Origin: Actinomycetes bacterium
GTDB lineage: Bacteria; Actinomycetota; Actinomycetes; Mycobacteriales; Mycobacteriaceae
Length of the DNA: 57,656 nucleotides
Direction of reading: 5' to 3'
Assembly: GCA_023461275.1 (NCBI GenBank)
Contig: JAEYMI010000031.1
Coordinates: 1-57,656 of the forward strand
The notes below the pieces were generated by a model. That model searched no databases, was not told where the DNA came from, and saw only the letters and a list, made by a program, of their open reading frames with translations. Of the stretch, positions 15,856 through 26,500 are shown piece after piece (position 1 is the first letter of the stretch; each line of letters begins with the position of its first letter). The position numbers and the translations under genes are program-made.

Positions 15856-16479
15856 TTATTTCGGAATTAAATGATAGGTGGCTTTAATGAACTTGTTTAG
15901 CATCGACGGTACGTCGATAGGTGTATCTGATGTGTCAGGCATCAACTGTATGAGAACGGTTCCGTATGAAGTGCCCCAGAATAGCTGTTTGGTACGAGGG
16001 TCGTCACGCCCCCCGGCTATGGCAGCGGGATGTCCGTCCGGCATGGTGGTGGGAGCGGGACTAACGATGCTGTTATTGCGTTTCGTTTCGTCGAAGGTGA
16101 ACTCTGTGACGATGATATTCAGTACGTAGGCGTTAACGTGCGGCCCGAGAATAGTCGCGTCGTCGACAGTATAGTAGCCGCATCGCCGCTGTGGTTCGAG
16201 GCTGTCATCAGGCGATCGATGGTCCTGCAGGTACAGCTCTTTGTTGATTGACGTTGGCAGTGAGCAGGGGTCCCACAGTGTCATGTAGGGGGCTGGGTTG
16301 GATCGTGTGGCGGTGCCCGCTGGTCCGGTGATGACCACGGATGAGGATGCGGCCGCGGGTTCGCCGGTGCGGGTGGTGGTGCAGCCGACGACGATCGCGA
16401 CGATCACGCTGAGGAGCGAAGCACCCAGGAGGGTGCGGCGCAGAACGCTGATCTGACGGTCTCGACTGTTGCTGCTCAT
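15856..16479 (-). CDS. DUF3558-like lipoprotein (paralogue 3)
   Basis: 207 aa, with lipobox IVVGC, linker and WDPCSLPTSIN, then a second Cys in RRCGYYTVDD. The ending QLFWGTSYGTVLIQL is shared with its paralogues. The start ATG (MSSNSRDR) overlaps the TGA of the upstream PPE/EspB-like gene in an ATGA junction, so the two are probably translationally coupled. This copy keeps both cysteines and a full N-terminus and is the best candidate for the ancestral arrangement of substrate gene followed by lipoprotein gene. Confidence 0.8.
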   Translation of the reverse strand: MSSNSRDRQISVLRRTLLGASLLSVIVAIVVGCTTTRTGEPAAASSSVVITGPAGTATRSNPAPYMTLWDPCSLPTSINKELYLQDHRSPDDSLEPQRRCGYYTVDDATILGPHVNAYVLNIIVTEFTFDETKRNNSIVSPAPTTMPDGHPAAIAGGRDDPRTKQLFWGTSYGTVLIQLMPDTSDTPIDVPSMLNKFIKATYHLIPK

Positions 16480-17837
16480 GATTCCTTGATGACCGAGGCG
16501 GTAACCACCGGTGGTGCGCCGAGCAGGGTTTCGCCGTTGGCGGTGGTGATGAGGTATTTGCTTGTCTTGTGCTCTTTGTCTTCACCGGCGCCACGGCCGG
16601 CGCCGCCGGCTCCCATTGGAGATCCGCCGCCCATAGGAGATGCGGTGGTCGCTCCGCGTACGGTGCCGATGGTGGCGCGTTCGGCGTCGGTGAGCGCCTT
16701 CGCCCCGCGGACCATCGCTGCCTTTTCCATGTCGGACAGGCCCTTGAGGCCCGCACCGCCGCCGCCCAACTTTCCGGCTCCGCCAGCGCCTCCACCTGAT
16801 CCGCCACCTCCGGCGCCAGGTTTTTTCCCGAGACCAGCATGCGGAGAGTTCTTGGCCAGTGAATCGAGAGCGTGAAGTCCAGGGATTGATCCCAACGGAT
16901 TCTTACCCAACGCCGCCAGCTTTTTACTCGCCGCGTCCTGCAGCTTGCCCAGGGTCGGACCGAGCGCCGATTGCCCCAAATTTCCTGCCTGTGAGAGTGC
17001 CTGTGGCAGTGCAGATCCGAGGCCGCTCGGCAGGTTGGGGAGGGTCGGCAACTTCGGTGTGGTGGGGACCTTCGGTGTCGGGATCTTACTAGTGGGCTTC
17101 GTCAACGAGCTTATGTCGGGAGACTTCATCTTGCCCATACCGCCGCCGCCCATGCCGCCGCCTCCACCACCTGTGCCGCCGAGGCCGCCGGGTACCGACG
17201 GTCCGGGTGGTGGCGGAGGTGTCTGCGCCGCGCCCGGCGCTCCGAAGGTTGGCGCGGACGCCGCGGCATCCCTGATGCCGACGTTGTAAATATTGGTCAT
17301 CTGCTTCTGCGCGTACAGGAGCAGTTCTTTTCGCGCTGCTTCGATCTGCGCGGCGTCGCCACCTGAGGAAGCCAGATGCGCGTTGATCTCGGCTTCGGAC
17401 GGTATAGCTGATTTGACCGTTCCGACGGTCTCTGCGGTGTAGTTCACCACGGTGGCCATTGTGCTGACGCGTTCGACCAGACTCTGGAGCGCGTCGGCGT
17501 AGTCGGCCATGGCCTTGTTGGCCGCTTCTTTGCCTTCGCCCTGCCAGTTCTGGTTGTTGGCGAACTTCGTGACGAAGGACCCGTGATGGTCTTGGGCTCC
17601 GGAAAGGCAGCTGTAGAGCGACTTCCAGTTGGCGGCCGCCGCTGACGCTGCTGACTCGTTCAGCATGTGAACAGGGATGGTGATGTCGTAGACGTTGGTG
17701 TAGTTGCCCCAGTGCTCGGGATGTACTTTGCCGGGTAGATCGTTGGCCAGGTCGGTCGCAGGGTGCTCGCCGGCGCCGAACATGGGGCTATGCTCGGCGT
17801 CCTTCAGATTCTCGAACGGATCGTTGTAGCCGCACAT
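16476..17837 (-). CDS. PPE/EspB-like ESX substrate with Gly/Pro-rich C-terminus
   Basis: About 453 aa. The N-terminal 190 residues are helical with the look of a WXG100/PPE bundle (ASAAAANWKSLYSCLSGAQ, then NNQNWQGEGKEAANKAMADY and LQSLVERVSTMATVVNYTAE). A long Pro/Gly/Lys-rich middle (GGGGGGMGGGGMG and similar) is followed by a conserved-looking tail (GEDKEHKTSKYLIT, LLGAPPV) like those of ESX PPE/EspB proteins here at 38483 and 40398. The start is ATG 17837, with GGGGG nine bases upstream; ATG 17846 is in frame but leaves no spacing. The divergent espG gene starts 119 bp away, consistent with a chaperone-substrate pair. Confidence 0.7.
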   Translation of the reverse strand: MCGYNDPFENLKDAEHSPMFGAGEHPATDLANDLPGKVHPEHWGNYTNVYDITIPVHMLNESAASAAAANWKSLYSCLSGAQDHHGSFVTKFANNQNWQGEGKEAANKAMADYADALQSLVERVSTMATVVNYTAETVGTVKSAIPSEAEINAHLASSGGDAAQIEAARKELLLYAQKQMTNIYNVGIRDAAASAPTFGAPGAAQTPPPPPGPSVPGGLGGTGGGGGGMGGGGMGKMKSPDISSLTKPTSKIPTPKVPTTPKLPTLPNLPSGLGSALPQALSQAGNLGQSALGPTLGKLQDAASKKLAALGKNPLGSIPGLHALDSLAKNSPHAGLGKKPGAGGGGSGGGAGGAGKLGGGGAGLKGLSDMEKAAMVRGAKALTDAERATIGTVRGATTASPMGGGSPMGAGGAGRGAGEDKEHKTSKYLITTANGETLLGAPPVVTASVIKES

Positions 17838-17955
17838 GATGCACATCCCCCAGATCAGTGGCTGCCCTTGCCAGTCGGCCTACCGTAACGTGATCGGGGT
17901 TATCACGTCGAGATGGTGTCGTCGAAATAACCGACGGGAGTAGGGGAGGTGCACG

Positions 17956-18786
17956 GTGGGGGAAGCTCAAGCCTCGGCTCGGCTCATCGGGACGGTGACG
18001 TCGTGCGAGGTGATGGCATTCTGCGACTCGGTCGGCCTCGACACGATGCCGTATCCGTTTGTCTTTCGATCTGCTGCGGATACCTATGACGGCATGCTCA
18101 GAGAGGTACGGGCCGCGCGTGACAGATTGCTCGCCGACCCGCCTCGTCAGTTCACTAGATGGCTTCAGGCGTCCATGCAGCCCGATCTGAGCCTGCAGTT
18201 GTATGGGGTGTTCCCCCAGGACAGCCCGACGGCTGACCCGGAAAGGACTGTGCTGATCAACGCTGTCAGACAGGGCGACGATGGGTTTGTCGCGATCCAG
18301 AAGCCGTCGCCGCGCACCGGTGCGTCTGGAGATGTTGTCGTCTATCACGTTGAGTCCGTTCACCTATCGAGGGCGGTGACGCGGCTCGCGCCGGATGCTG
18401 CGGCGGGGCGTCTTGGGCGGATTGTGCTGGAGCGGTCAGCCGACTATGAGTCGGTCACTGGGTCGTTCATGGAGCGAAACGACGATGCCGGAGGCAAAGA
18501 CGAGCAGCGTTATCGCGCCAGCGAGGTCACCTTCTCCGCTTTTGTACAGGTGTGCCCATTTCGGCTGAAGGACTGGGCGTTCGATCGTGACGCCTTCCAT
18601 GTTCACTGGGAGCATCGGGCCGATGATGGCCAATACATCCTCGAATGCACGCCCCAGGGTCGAACAGCGCGAGCCGCCGACCGAACCGAGCTGACCCGAC
18701 GCATCGACGCGGCGGTGGTAAAGGCATTGAACGTAGTTCGTGAAGAACGGAACCGACGGCTCTCGGACGCTTATGTCGCAGACTAG
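17956..18786 (+). CDS. espG: EspG-family ESX substrate chaperone (island copy)
   Basis: 276 aa. It resembles EspG: an opening strand (SCEVMAFCDSVGLDTMPYPF), basic and acidic central sheet (LQLYGVFPQD, RTVLINAVRQGDDGFVAIQK), and VHLSRAVTRLAPDAAAGRLG near the middle. EspG proteins bind the exposed tip of PE/PPE heterodimers in the cytosol and present them to the ESX machine. The GTG at 17956 follows GGGGAGGTGCACG. It is divergent from the PPE/EspB-like gene at 16476-17837 and 28 bp upstream of the twin genes. It differs from the EspG at 41449, so each may serve its own substrates. Confidence 0.7.
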   Translation: MGEAQASARLIGTVTSCEVMAFCDSVGLDTMPYPFVFRSAADTYDGMLREVRAARDRLLADPPRQFTRWLQASMQPDLSLQLYGVFPQDSPTADPERTVLINAVRQGDDGFVAIQKPSPRTGASGDVVVYHVESVHLSRAVTRLAPDAAAGRLGRIVLERSADYESVTGSFMERNDDAGGKDEQRYRASEVTFSAFVQVCPFRLKDWAFDRDAFHVHWEHRADDGQYILECTPQGRTARAADRTELTRRIDAAVVKALNVVREERNRRLSDAYVAD

Positions 18787-18813
18787 AACTCAATCGACTG
18801 GGAGTGAATCGTA

Positions 18814-19689
18814 ATGGTGGAGGTGGGACCTTTTCTGCCGGTGCCGGATTCGACGACGTTTTACGCGTATAGGACGTATGCGTTGGTCGGTGGGCGATGG
18901 TTTGTTGTCTCCGATACCGGGAGAGACGATTCAGCAACAGTAACGGTTGCCCCGGGTGAGGATGTCCCGGAAGGATTCTCTCCGTCAACGGAGTTCTGGA
19001 CGGTTGCCGAGAAGACTGTGCCGTTGACTGAAGTATCAGCGTTCTGCGCTGTGAGGTCGTTTTGCACGTGGAAGAACACGGTGTGGACGATCAGCCATAT
19101 CGACAAGGTGCAAAACGTGGTGCGTCTGCAGATTGCGAATGGGATGCCGAAGGGTGGTTTCGTTGAGAGCGAGCCCATTCCTGCATGGGAAGAGTTTGTG
19201 GGGTGGCCTGGGGTGGAGGCTCTTGATCGAGAGTGGACATCCGTGCAGGTGCGTCCGGCAGAGATGGCGCGGGTCCAGATGGATTTCGAGCCGTTTGCGG
19301 TGCCGGTCCCACCGATTGTTCGGTTGCCTGAGTTTTCGCGGAATGCGGTGATGGTGGATTCGTTGCCGGAGTCGCCGTGGTTGCCGCCGGATGAGGCGAT
19401 TGCGATTGTGCGGCAACGTATTTCTGGTGACGATATGGGTGGGTATCCGGTGGAGTTGTTGCAGGCTGATCGGTTGCGTGATGGGTGGCGGGTGTGGGCG
19501 CCTCCGCCGCCGGTGGATGATCCTCGGGATATTCGTTTGGGGTGGGCGGTGTGGTATGTCGCTGATGACGGGTTGATGTGGGCATCGTCGACGTCAACTC
19601 CGGTGGAGCAGGCGCAGACTCGGATGACCGATCAGTTGTTCGCACGGTTGCAGGAGACTCGTCGGTCTTCTGCGGATGGGAGGTTGTGA
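18814..19689 (+). CDS. Island protein of unknown function (twin 1), candidate immunity or adaptor
   Basis: 291 aa, soluble, with no signal peptide. It has two parts: an N-terminal alpha/beta domain (residues 1-150, with FCAVRSFCTWKNTVWTI) and a C-terminal domain (about 175-275, with LPEFSRNAVMVDSLPESPWL, YPVELLQADRLRDGWRVWAP, then RLGWAVWYVADDGLMW). Trp-rich strand pairs like the latter are common in small immunity-type domains, but I cannot name a family. The start ATG at 18814 follows GGGAGTGAATCGTA. Its TGA overlaps the ATG of the twin (TGATG). Being upstream of a polymorphic toxin suggests an immunity or chaperone role; this is inference. Confidence 0.65.
   Translation: MVEVGPFLPVPDSTTFYAYRTYALVGGRWFVVSDTGRDDSATVTVAPGEDVPEGFSPSTEFWTVAEKTVPLTEVSAFCAVRSFCTWKNTVWTISHIDKVQNVVRLQIANGMPKGGFVESEPIPAWEEFVGWPGVEALDREWTSVQVRPAEMARVQMDFEPFAVPVPPIVRLPEFSRNAVMVDSLPESPWLPPDEAIAIVRQRISGDDMGGYPVELLQADRLRDGWRVWAPPPPVDDPRDIRLGWAVWYVADDGLMWASSTSTPVEQAQTRMTDQLFARLQETRRSSADGRL
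19331..19665 (+). repeat. Near-identical direct repeat shared by the twin genes (first copy)
   Basis: This stretch matches 20200-20522, offset by 869 bp, with only scattered substitutions. It covers the C-terminal halves of the two adjacent genes, whereas the 5' halves of those genes have diverged much more. Confidence 0.8.
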
Positions 19690-20537
19690 TGGTGGAGGTG
19701 GGTCCTTTTCCGCCGGTGCGGGATTCGACGACGCTCTATGTCACTGGGACGTACGCCTTGGTGGATGATCGTTGGTACCTTTCTGAGTCTCAAGGTGACA
19801 CTCTGACGTTGATTGTGTATCCGGGTGATGTTGTGCTGGAAGGATTCTCGGAGTCGAGCAAGTTCTGGGCAGTCGCCGAGAAGGCTGTGCCGTTGAGCGA
19901 GGTGTCCGCCTTGTGTTGGGTGGCGTCGTACTGTACGTGGAAAAACAAAGTGTGGTCGATAGATTTCATTGATCGGGTTGAGGATATAGTCCGCTTGCAG
20001 TTCACGGCGCGTTTGCCGGATGGTGAGTTTGTGGAGAGCCAACCGGTTCCTCCGTTGGACGATTTTATGGCGTGGCCTGGGGTTGAGGCTATTGATCGTG
20101 AATGGACGTCGGTGCTGGTGCGTCCGGCGGAGATGGCGCGGGTGCAGATGGAGTTTGAGCCGTTTGGGGTGCCGGTCCTCCCGATTGTTCGGTTGCCGGA
20201 GTTTTCGCGGAATGCGGTGATGGTGGATTCGTTGCCGGAGTCGCCGTGGCTGCCGCCGGATGAGGCGATTGCGATTGTGCGGCAACGCATTTCCGGTGAG
20301 GATATGGGTGGGTATCCGGTGGAGTTGTTGCAGGCTGATCGGTTGCGTGATGGGTGGCGGGTGTGGGCGCCTCCGCCGCCGGTGGAGGATCCTCGGGATA
20401 TTCGTTTGGGGTGGGCGGTGTGGTATGTCGCTGATGATGGGTTGATGTGGGCGTCGTCGACGTCAACTCCGGTGGAGCAGGCGCAGACTCGGATGACTAA
20501 TCAGTTGTTCGCACGACTGCAGGAGACACGTCGATAG
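19689..20537 (+). CDS. Island protein of unknown function (twin 2)
   Basis: 282 aa, paralogous to the preceding gene. The N-terminal 130 residues differ clearly, while from about residue 140 to the end the two proteins are almost identical (for example EFSRNAVMVDSLPESPWLPP and LLQADRLRDGWRVWAPPPPV in both). Start ATG 19689 is overlapped by the upstream stop, so expression is probably coupled. The spacing to the RHS gene at 20597 is 59 bp with a strong ribosome-binding site, so all three may be co-transcribed. The pattern of one shared half and one variable half fits specificity switching by recombination. Confidence 0.65.
   Translation: MVEVGPFPPVRDSTTLYVTGTYALVDDRWYLSESQGDTLTLIVYPGDVVLEGFSESSKFWAVAEKAVPLSEVSALCWVASYCTWKNKVWSIDFIDRVEDIVRLQFTARLPDGEFVESQPVPPLDDFMAWPGVEAIDREWTSVLVRPAEMARVQMEFEPFGVPVLPIVRLPEFSRNAVMVDSLPESPWLPPDEAIAIVRQRISGEDMGGYPVELLQADRLRDGWRVWAPPPPVEDPRDIRLGWAVWYVADDGLMWASSTSTPVEQAQTRMTNQLFARLQETRR
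20200..20522 (+). repeat. Near-identical direct repeat shared by the twin genes (second copy)
   Basis: Second copy of the repeat at 19331-19665. It encodes the same C-terminal domain of twin 2. Confidence 0.8.
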
Positions 20538-20596
20538 CTCGCGACCTGTAGTTTCAATCATTGCGGCTGGGCTCAAGATAAGGGGGAGGCCCGAAC

Positions 20597-23500
20597 GTGA
20601 CGCTGGGGTTTCCGCACGAGTTGGCCTGGCTTGGCTACATCATCGGCATGGAGTGGCCTGAGGGCGACGAAGATTCGATGCGTCGTATCGCTGATGCGTG
20701 GAACGAGGCTGCTGAGCAGGTTATCCAGTTGGCTCCGCAGCTGGAGTCGGCGGCGAAGTCGGTCCAGACAAACCTAGCGGGCGCCACTTCCGATGCGCTC
20801 GATGACGTTTTCCGACAACTAATTTCGGGTGATTTGTCGCCCGAGAAGATTGCGGAAGCGGCGCGAGCCGCTGCGGACATGTCCGAGACCTCAGCCACAG
20901 GTATCGAATACACAAAAATCTCGTTCTATGCGACGTTGGCCATCACCGCCGCTGAGATCGCGTTTGCAATCGCCTCCGCCGCAATCTCATTCGGTGCTTC
21001 CCTGTCGGCAATTCCGATTGCCGAGGCGCTGGCTCAGGTCGCAGTCCGTATCGGACTGCGGCAGTTGCTCGAGTGGATAGCGTCCAGTGTCGCGCGGAAA
21101 GCGATCGTCAAGGTCGCGCAGGCCGCGGTGACCAACGCAGCGCTCGCCGGATTGCAGGACGCCGCGATTCAGGCGTATCAGATATCCAAGGGCGGTCGGA
21201 AGGATTTTAATCTCAGCCAGTTCGGAAAGACCGTCGAATTGGGTGCTGCTGGTGGCGCTGTGGGTGGGGCATTCGGAGGGGCGGCCGAGTCAGGCCTGAA
21301 GAAACTCGCTGGCCGTGAGCTCGACAACATCAGCAATCTCGGACAGCGGTGGGCCGCCAAATCGCTGGGCGGAGCAGTCGAGGGGACGACGAACGCGGTC
21401 GGCTCAGGCATCTACGGCAATGTCCGTTACGGCGACCCGATGGATCCCAAATCAATTATCGGCGGCGGAATTTCGGGTGGACTCACAGCCAAGCCGGGAC
21501 GCGGTCCCAGAACTGAGACGCCAGGTTCGGGCGCAACAGGCGGAACATCGAATCGGGGAGCCGACTCCGGCGGAGGCGACCACGGTGGCGCATCTGATCC
21601 AGGGGCGTCATCAAATAGCTCAAGCGCAGGCGACAATTCGCCGAACGGCCAAGCCGGACCGAGTCGCGAGCCGTCCGGGTCGAACGCAACGGAGTCGCCA
21701 ACTTCGCATAGCGGAGCTCAAGAATCAACATCGCCGCAGAGCTCGACGCCGGGCAGTGGCGGAGCGTCGGAAACGGGAACGTCCGATACCAACGCCGGTC
21801 GCGGTTCAGGCTCCTCGACAAGTCAGCCAAATCCCCAACACTCGGCTACACCGTCACTGTCCGACAACAACTCTCACGCTGGCTCATCGCCGCTGACGAC
21901 GAGCGACCAGGCCGCACCTCCGACCCAATCTGCGCCGAGTCACTCTGGCACTTCTGTCGAATCTTCGCCGAGCCATCAGACCGCGCCCCCCGCGGAAGCT
22001 GCGCCGACCGCGGAACCAGCGCAGGCCCCGAGCAGTGGGCCCGCAGGCACGGCTCCCCAAGTTGCGCCATCTGGCAATGAGCCACCGACACATTCGGTGG
22101 ACACAGGTTCGCACTCAGCTGACACGGCGACCAATCCGACTGCAGTCCAACCAGATCACACTTCTACATCGGACCCGGGAGCTACCCAGCGCCCGGCCGG
22201 CAACGGCCAAGGCCCGGAAACCTCTTCTGGGACATCAACGGAAGGAAACGTCCCTCCGCAAGCCGGCATTCCTGCGCAGCCGAGTGCGACGGCGCCAAGC
22301 AGCAATGATCTGCACAGCGCAGCCGGGGACGTCCAACCTGATGCCGAAACGCAGTCGCCGGCGGTCGCACCATCTGCACCGGTCGCGTCCGGGCCGGCTC
22401 CGTCAGCTACGCCACCCGCAGGACAGGTGGCTCCTGGAACGGTTGGCGGAAGTTCGCCTGCAGGTGGATCCCCCTCGGGGCCTGCGTCATCGGTCTCGCC
22501 GAATGCGAATTCCGGGCACGTAAATGATGCTGGGTCTGCTTCGCCACCTCACTCCCGCACCGAGCCCGCAGGCTCCGCGCAACAGCGAACCGATCCGCCT
22601 CGAACGGAACCGACATCACGACCTGCTACCGCGTCTAATACGGAACCTTCGCGTTCGACCTCCGGTCTGGACACGTCGACCGGTCCGGATGCTGCGGTGC
22701 GGGCAGGTGACTCATCGACTGCTGCCGCGACTGCACGGCCCGGAGACCAAGTACATGTCAAGCCGGAATCGCCCTCGACCGCTGGGCATGCTCGTACTGG
22801 AGAGACTTCGCGGGCGGGCGAGCATGCGCGGGCTGGTGACCACGGAGGTGGTGAGACCCCGCGTCGTTCCGCAAGCCCTGACAATCAGAACGTACGCGAG
22901 CGAGAGTCCGGCGGCCGCCACTCGGCTGATGAGCGTGGTTCCACTCCGGTGCAGCGCGATCCGCATGTCCGCAGTGACACAGATCGCACAGATACCAGTG
23001 ATCGGGAAACAAGCACGACCCCCAAGCGCACCGAAATCGAATCGACCACCCCACACCAGTCGGATGACAAACTTCACACCGCCGAACAGCGTGAAGGTGC
23101 GAGGCAGGACGAGGCACGACAATCGTCTGACGAACCGGCTGAGCCCGGGAAACACCGGGCCGCAGATAGCTCGGACACGCGCGATCCCTCCCACGCTGCT
23201 GGGGATGAAACCGCGAATTCAGCTGATAACAAGCAAAGTTCACGGAAGGACGACGATTCCGTCGACTCGGAATCTCGCAGAACCAATCACGACGGGCCGG
23301 ATGACGTAGCGGCATTCATACTACCGACAACCGAGTCACGTGGATCGTCGATGTCCACACCGGAAGCTCGTACAAGCAGTGCCTCCCGAGCAGATCCATC
23401 AGGTGCACAACAACATTCGGGACGTGGTGCGAACAGTGATCCGCACGACCCGGGAAATGGCATTACCCCTCCGCCTGGTGGAGGCAATGGAGGTCCGCCC

Positions 23501-26500
23501 GCGAACGCTCACGGTCCACGCGGGGATATGCAGGCGGAGCTGTACCGGATCGCCGCCCAGCACGATTACCAACCGCAAGAGATCCTGGACCTGATCCATC
23601 GCATCGCCGAACATGACGCCGGGCAAGGCCACCTCGAGAGACTCAGCGACGGCGAGGTTCGTGTCCTGGTTGCCATGGCCGATGCCGTGCCGAAACCCGA
23701 CCTCAATAATGACGCCATTCGTAAAGTGGTGAGCAACGGACAACGAGACTCGATCTTGGCGCAGATTAACGGTGACCTCAATGCATTTACCGGATACAAC
23801 CCACGAGGTGTGGGTGGATGCGTGTCCGTTACGTCGGATGTAAACAAGATTATGGTCACACCGATGGAAATAGTTGAGGGATTGCGCCTTGATTACGGAC
23901 CGACAAGTCCGTTCTTGAATGTTGGGCCGAATGATGCGGTCTTCGTAATAGATGGCAAACTTGATCCCGGTCAAGGTGCAGTGAAGTTGCTGAACAAGCG
24001 CCTGCTTAAAGAATTTGATCGTCGGAACTTATATGACGAAGACTTCACGAAGGCTCGTGTCGATAAATTGCTTAGTAGCTCCACCTCTATGATGGATGCC
24101 AATCCTCCGCACACGGGTACGGGACTACTTGGCAGTAGCCGATTGCTGTCTGTGGAGTACGACGCAAATAAGACGCTGTACGCTGATGGCGCGGTGTTCA
24201 ACTGTATTCAACCCGACGGCACGCCGGAGAAGGTTGCCTACCTTAAAGGTGGCAAGTGGGTTGCAGCGGACGGATTCGATGTCAACAGCCTCAAGTCATA
24301 CTTAACGCCCGGTTCATCGGCGAATCCCGCTCCAGCATCGGTTCCGAGCGCAGCGATTCCGCATACTGGGCACGCGCAGGGCCAGCTTCATCCCGACGAC
24401 GCGTCGAAGAACCACGACACCGGCGATGCGTCCGACACCGATCGCGGCGAAGGTTCGGGTCACCACGCGGATCTGGATTCATTCGACACGACAGTCGAGA
24501 ATCCCTCCAGCGCAATCGATCCTGCCGACCGCACCCACGACACCGACACCGACCGAGGTGTGCAGTCCGGCCCGGACACCATCGCGAATCTGAACGAGTT
24601 CACAAGGAACCAAAGTGAGTTCACTAAGGAACCGTTCGATACGTCGCCGGTGGGCCCGACGGGTATGACTGGCCGTGAACTCGAGTATCGGCTGGGTGGT
24701 GAACTCCGAAGCGCGACGGCCGATTCGTTGGCGGAGCGATTGCATGAACTCGGTAACCGTTCAGCTGCTGCTGTGGTGGTCGAGCATTCGCCCATACATG
24801 TCGATAACTTCGACTCGTTGCCGGCGACTCGTGGGGTGGGGGCGCATGCCTACACCGCGGTCAACGACGGTGGCACCATCCGGTACTTCGATGGGCCACC
24901 TGGAAACAGGGTGGAGGTGTCGTCCCAAGAGGTGTTCGGCGGGCGTGAGGCGTGGGCGATCACGCTGAACGATGAAGGGATTGCAGTTCACCCGATCACC
25001 GACACGAGCGTCAACCGTCACGTGGACCGCATGGCTGGTGAGCGAGGACCTGATACCCGGATCGGTGCCAGCCCCGATTCGCCGCATCATCCCGGCGATG
25101 AGGGTGGGTCACCGTCACGATCAGCCAATGATCCCCCTGACGGCGATGGTCCACCCAACAACGTAGATCCCCCAGATAGGGTCGATAACAACGGAAGTGC
25201 CGACGACGGCGCTGACTACAGCCCGAATGGCGACACCGGCCCGGTGCACGACCCAGCTGATCCCGGTGACATCAACGAGGGCGCTGCTGAGGCTTCAACG
25301 CAACCGAGCGGCAACGAAGAGCCGCGCGACTGCACGGCAAACGGTGAGCCGGTCAATGTGGTCACCGGCGAGTACTTCTTGCCGATGACCGACGTCGAGT
25401 TGCCCGGCGTGCTGCCGTTGCGCCTGACACATCAACATCGGTCGCAGTACCGGTGGGGAATGTGGTTCGGGCCCAACGCGGTTGGCACGTTCGATTCGCG
25501 CGTTATCGTTGACGACGATGGTGTGACCTCTGTGGATGCCGATGGCACGATGCTGAGATTCACCCATCCGCAACCGGATTCACCGGTCATGCAGCTGCAG
25601 GGACGTGACTGGGAGCTGTCGCTGACCGGCACCGGGGGCTATCGGTTGCGGGAGTGCGCAACCGATCTGAGCCACTACTTTGAACCTCAGCCGCAGCTCG
25701 GTGGCGCTGACGTCGTTGGTGGCGCGATTGTGATCTCGGCGATCATGGATCGGCATCTGAACCGAATCGTGTTCTCCTACGACGAGAATGGCTGGCCGGT
25801 CGCGGTTGAGCATTCGGCGGGGTACCGCGTCGAGGTGGCCACAGATGGAGCTCGGATTCTTGGGTACCGGCTCGTTGCCGGCGTCGGTGGAGTGCCCGTC
25901 GACGAGCAGCTCCGCACGTTCGCCTATCACGACGGGCACCTCGCTGAGGTGGGTAACGCCGTCGGGGCGTCGACGTACTTTCACCACGACGATGACGGTC
26001 GCATGGTGTGGTGGATGGATTCGCTGGGCCAGGAGTACTGGAACAGCTACGACGACACGGGGCGTGTGGTGCGCCAGTCGGGTGTCGACGGAGTGTGGGC
26101 AGGAACATTCAGTTACCACCAATACCCCGAAGGCGCAGGAACATTCACCACCTACACTGACGCCGCGGGAGGCGTGACCACCTACGGTGCTGATGGCGAT
26201 GGTCGTCTCCGTCATCAAGTCGACGCGTTGGGTCGGCAATACTCGACCGACTACAACAGGGGCCGTGATCCACTGCGGCGGGTGGACCCGCTGGGCGCCA
26301 CATCGCTGTATGGCTACAGCGATGACGGCGATCTGGCCGAGGTCATTGACCCGTTGGGTGCGCGAACTCGGATCGAGTATGTGGCGCCGCGTCGGCCGAG
26401 TGTGATCGTTGCCGCCGACGGCGCGCGCACGAGCTACCACTATGACGCCAACGGCAACGTCTCTTCGATAGTCGACAACGCCGGTGCGACAACGGTATTC

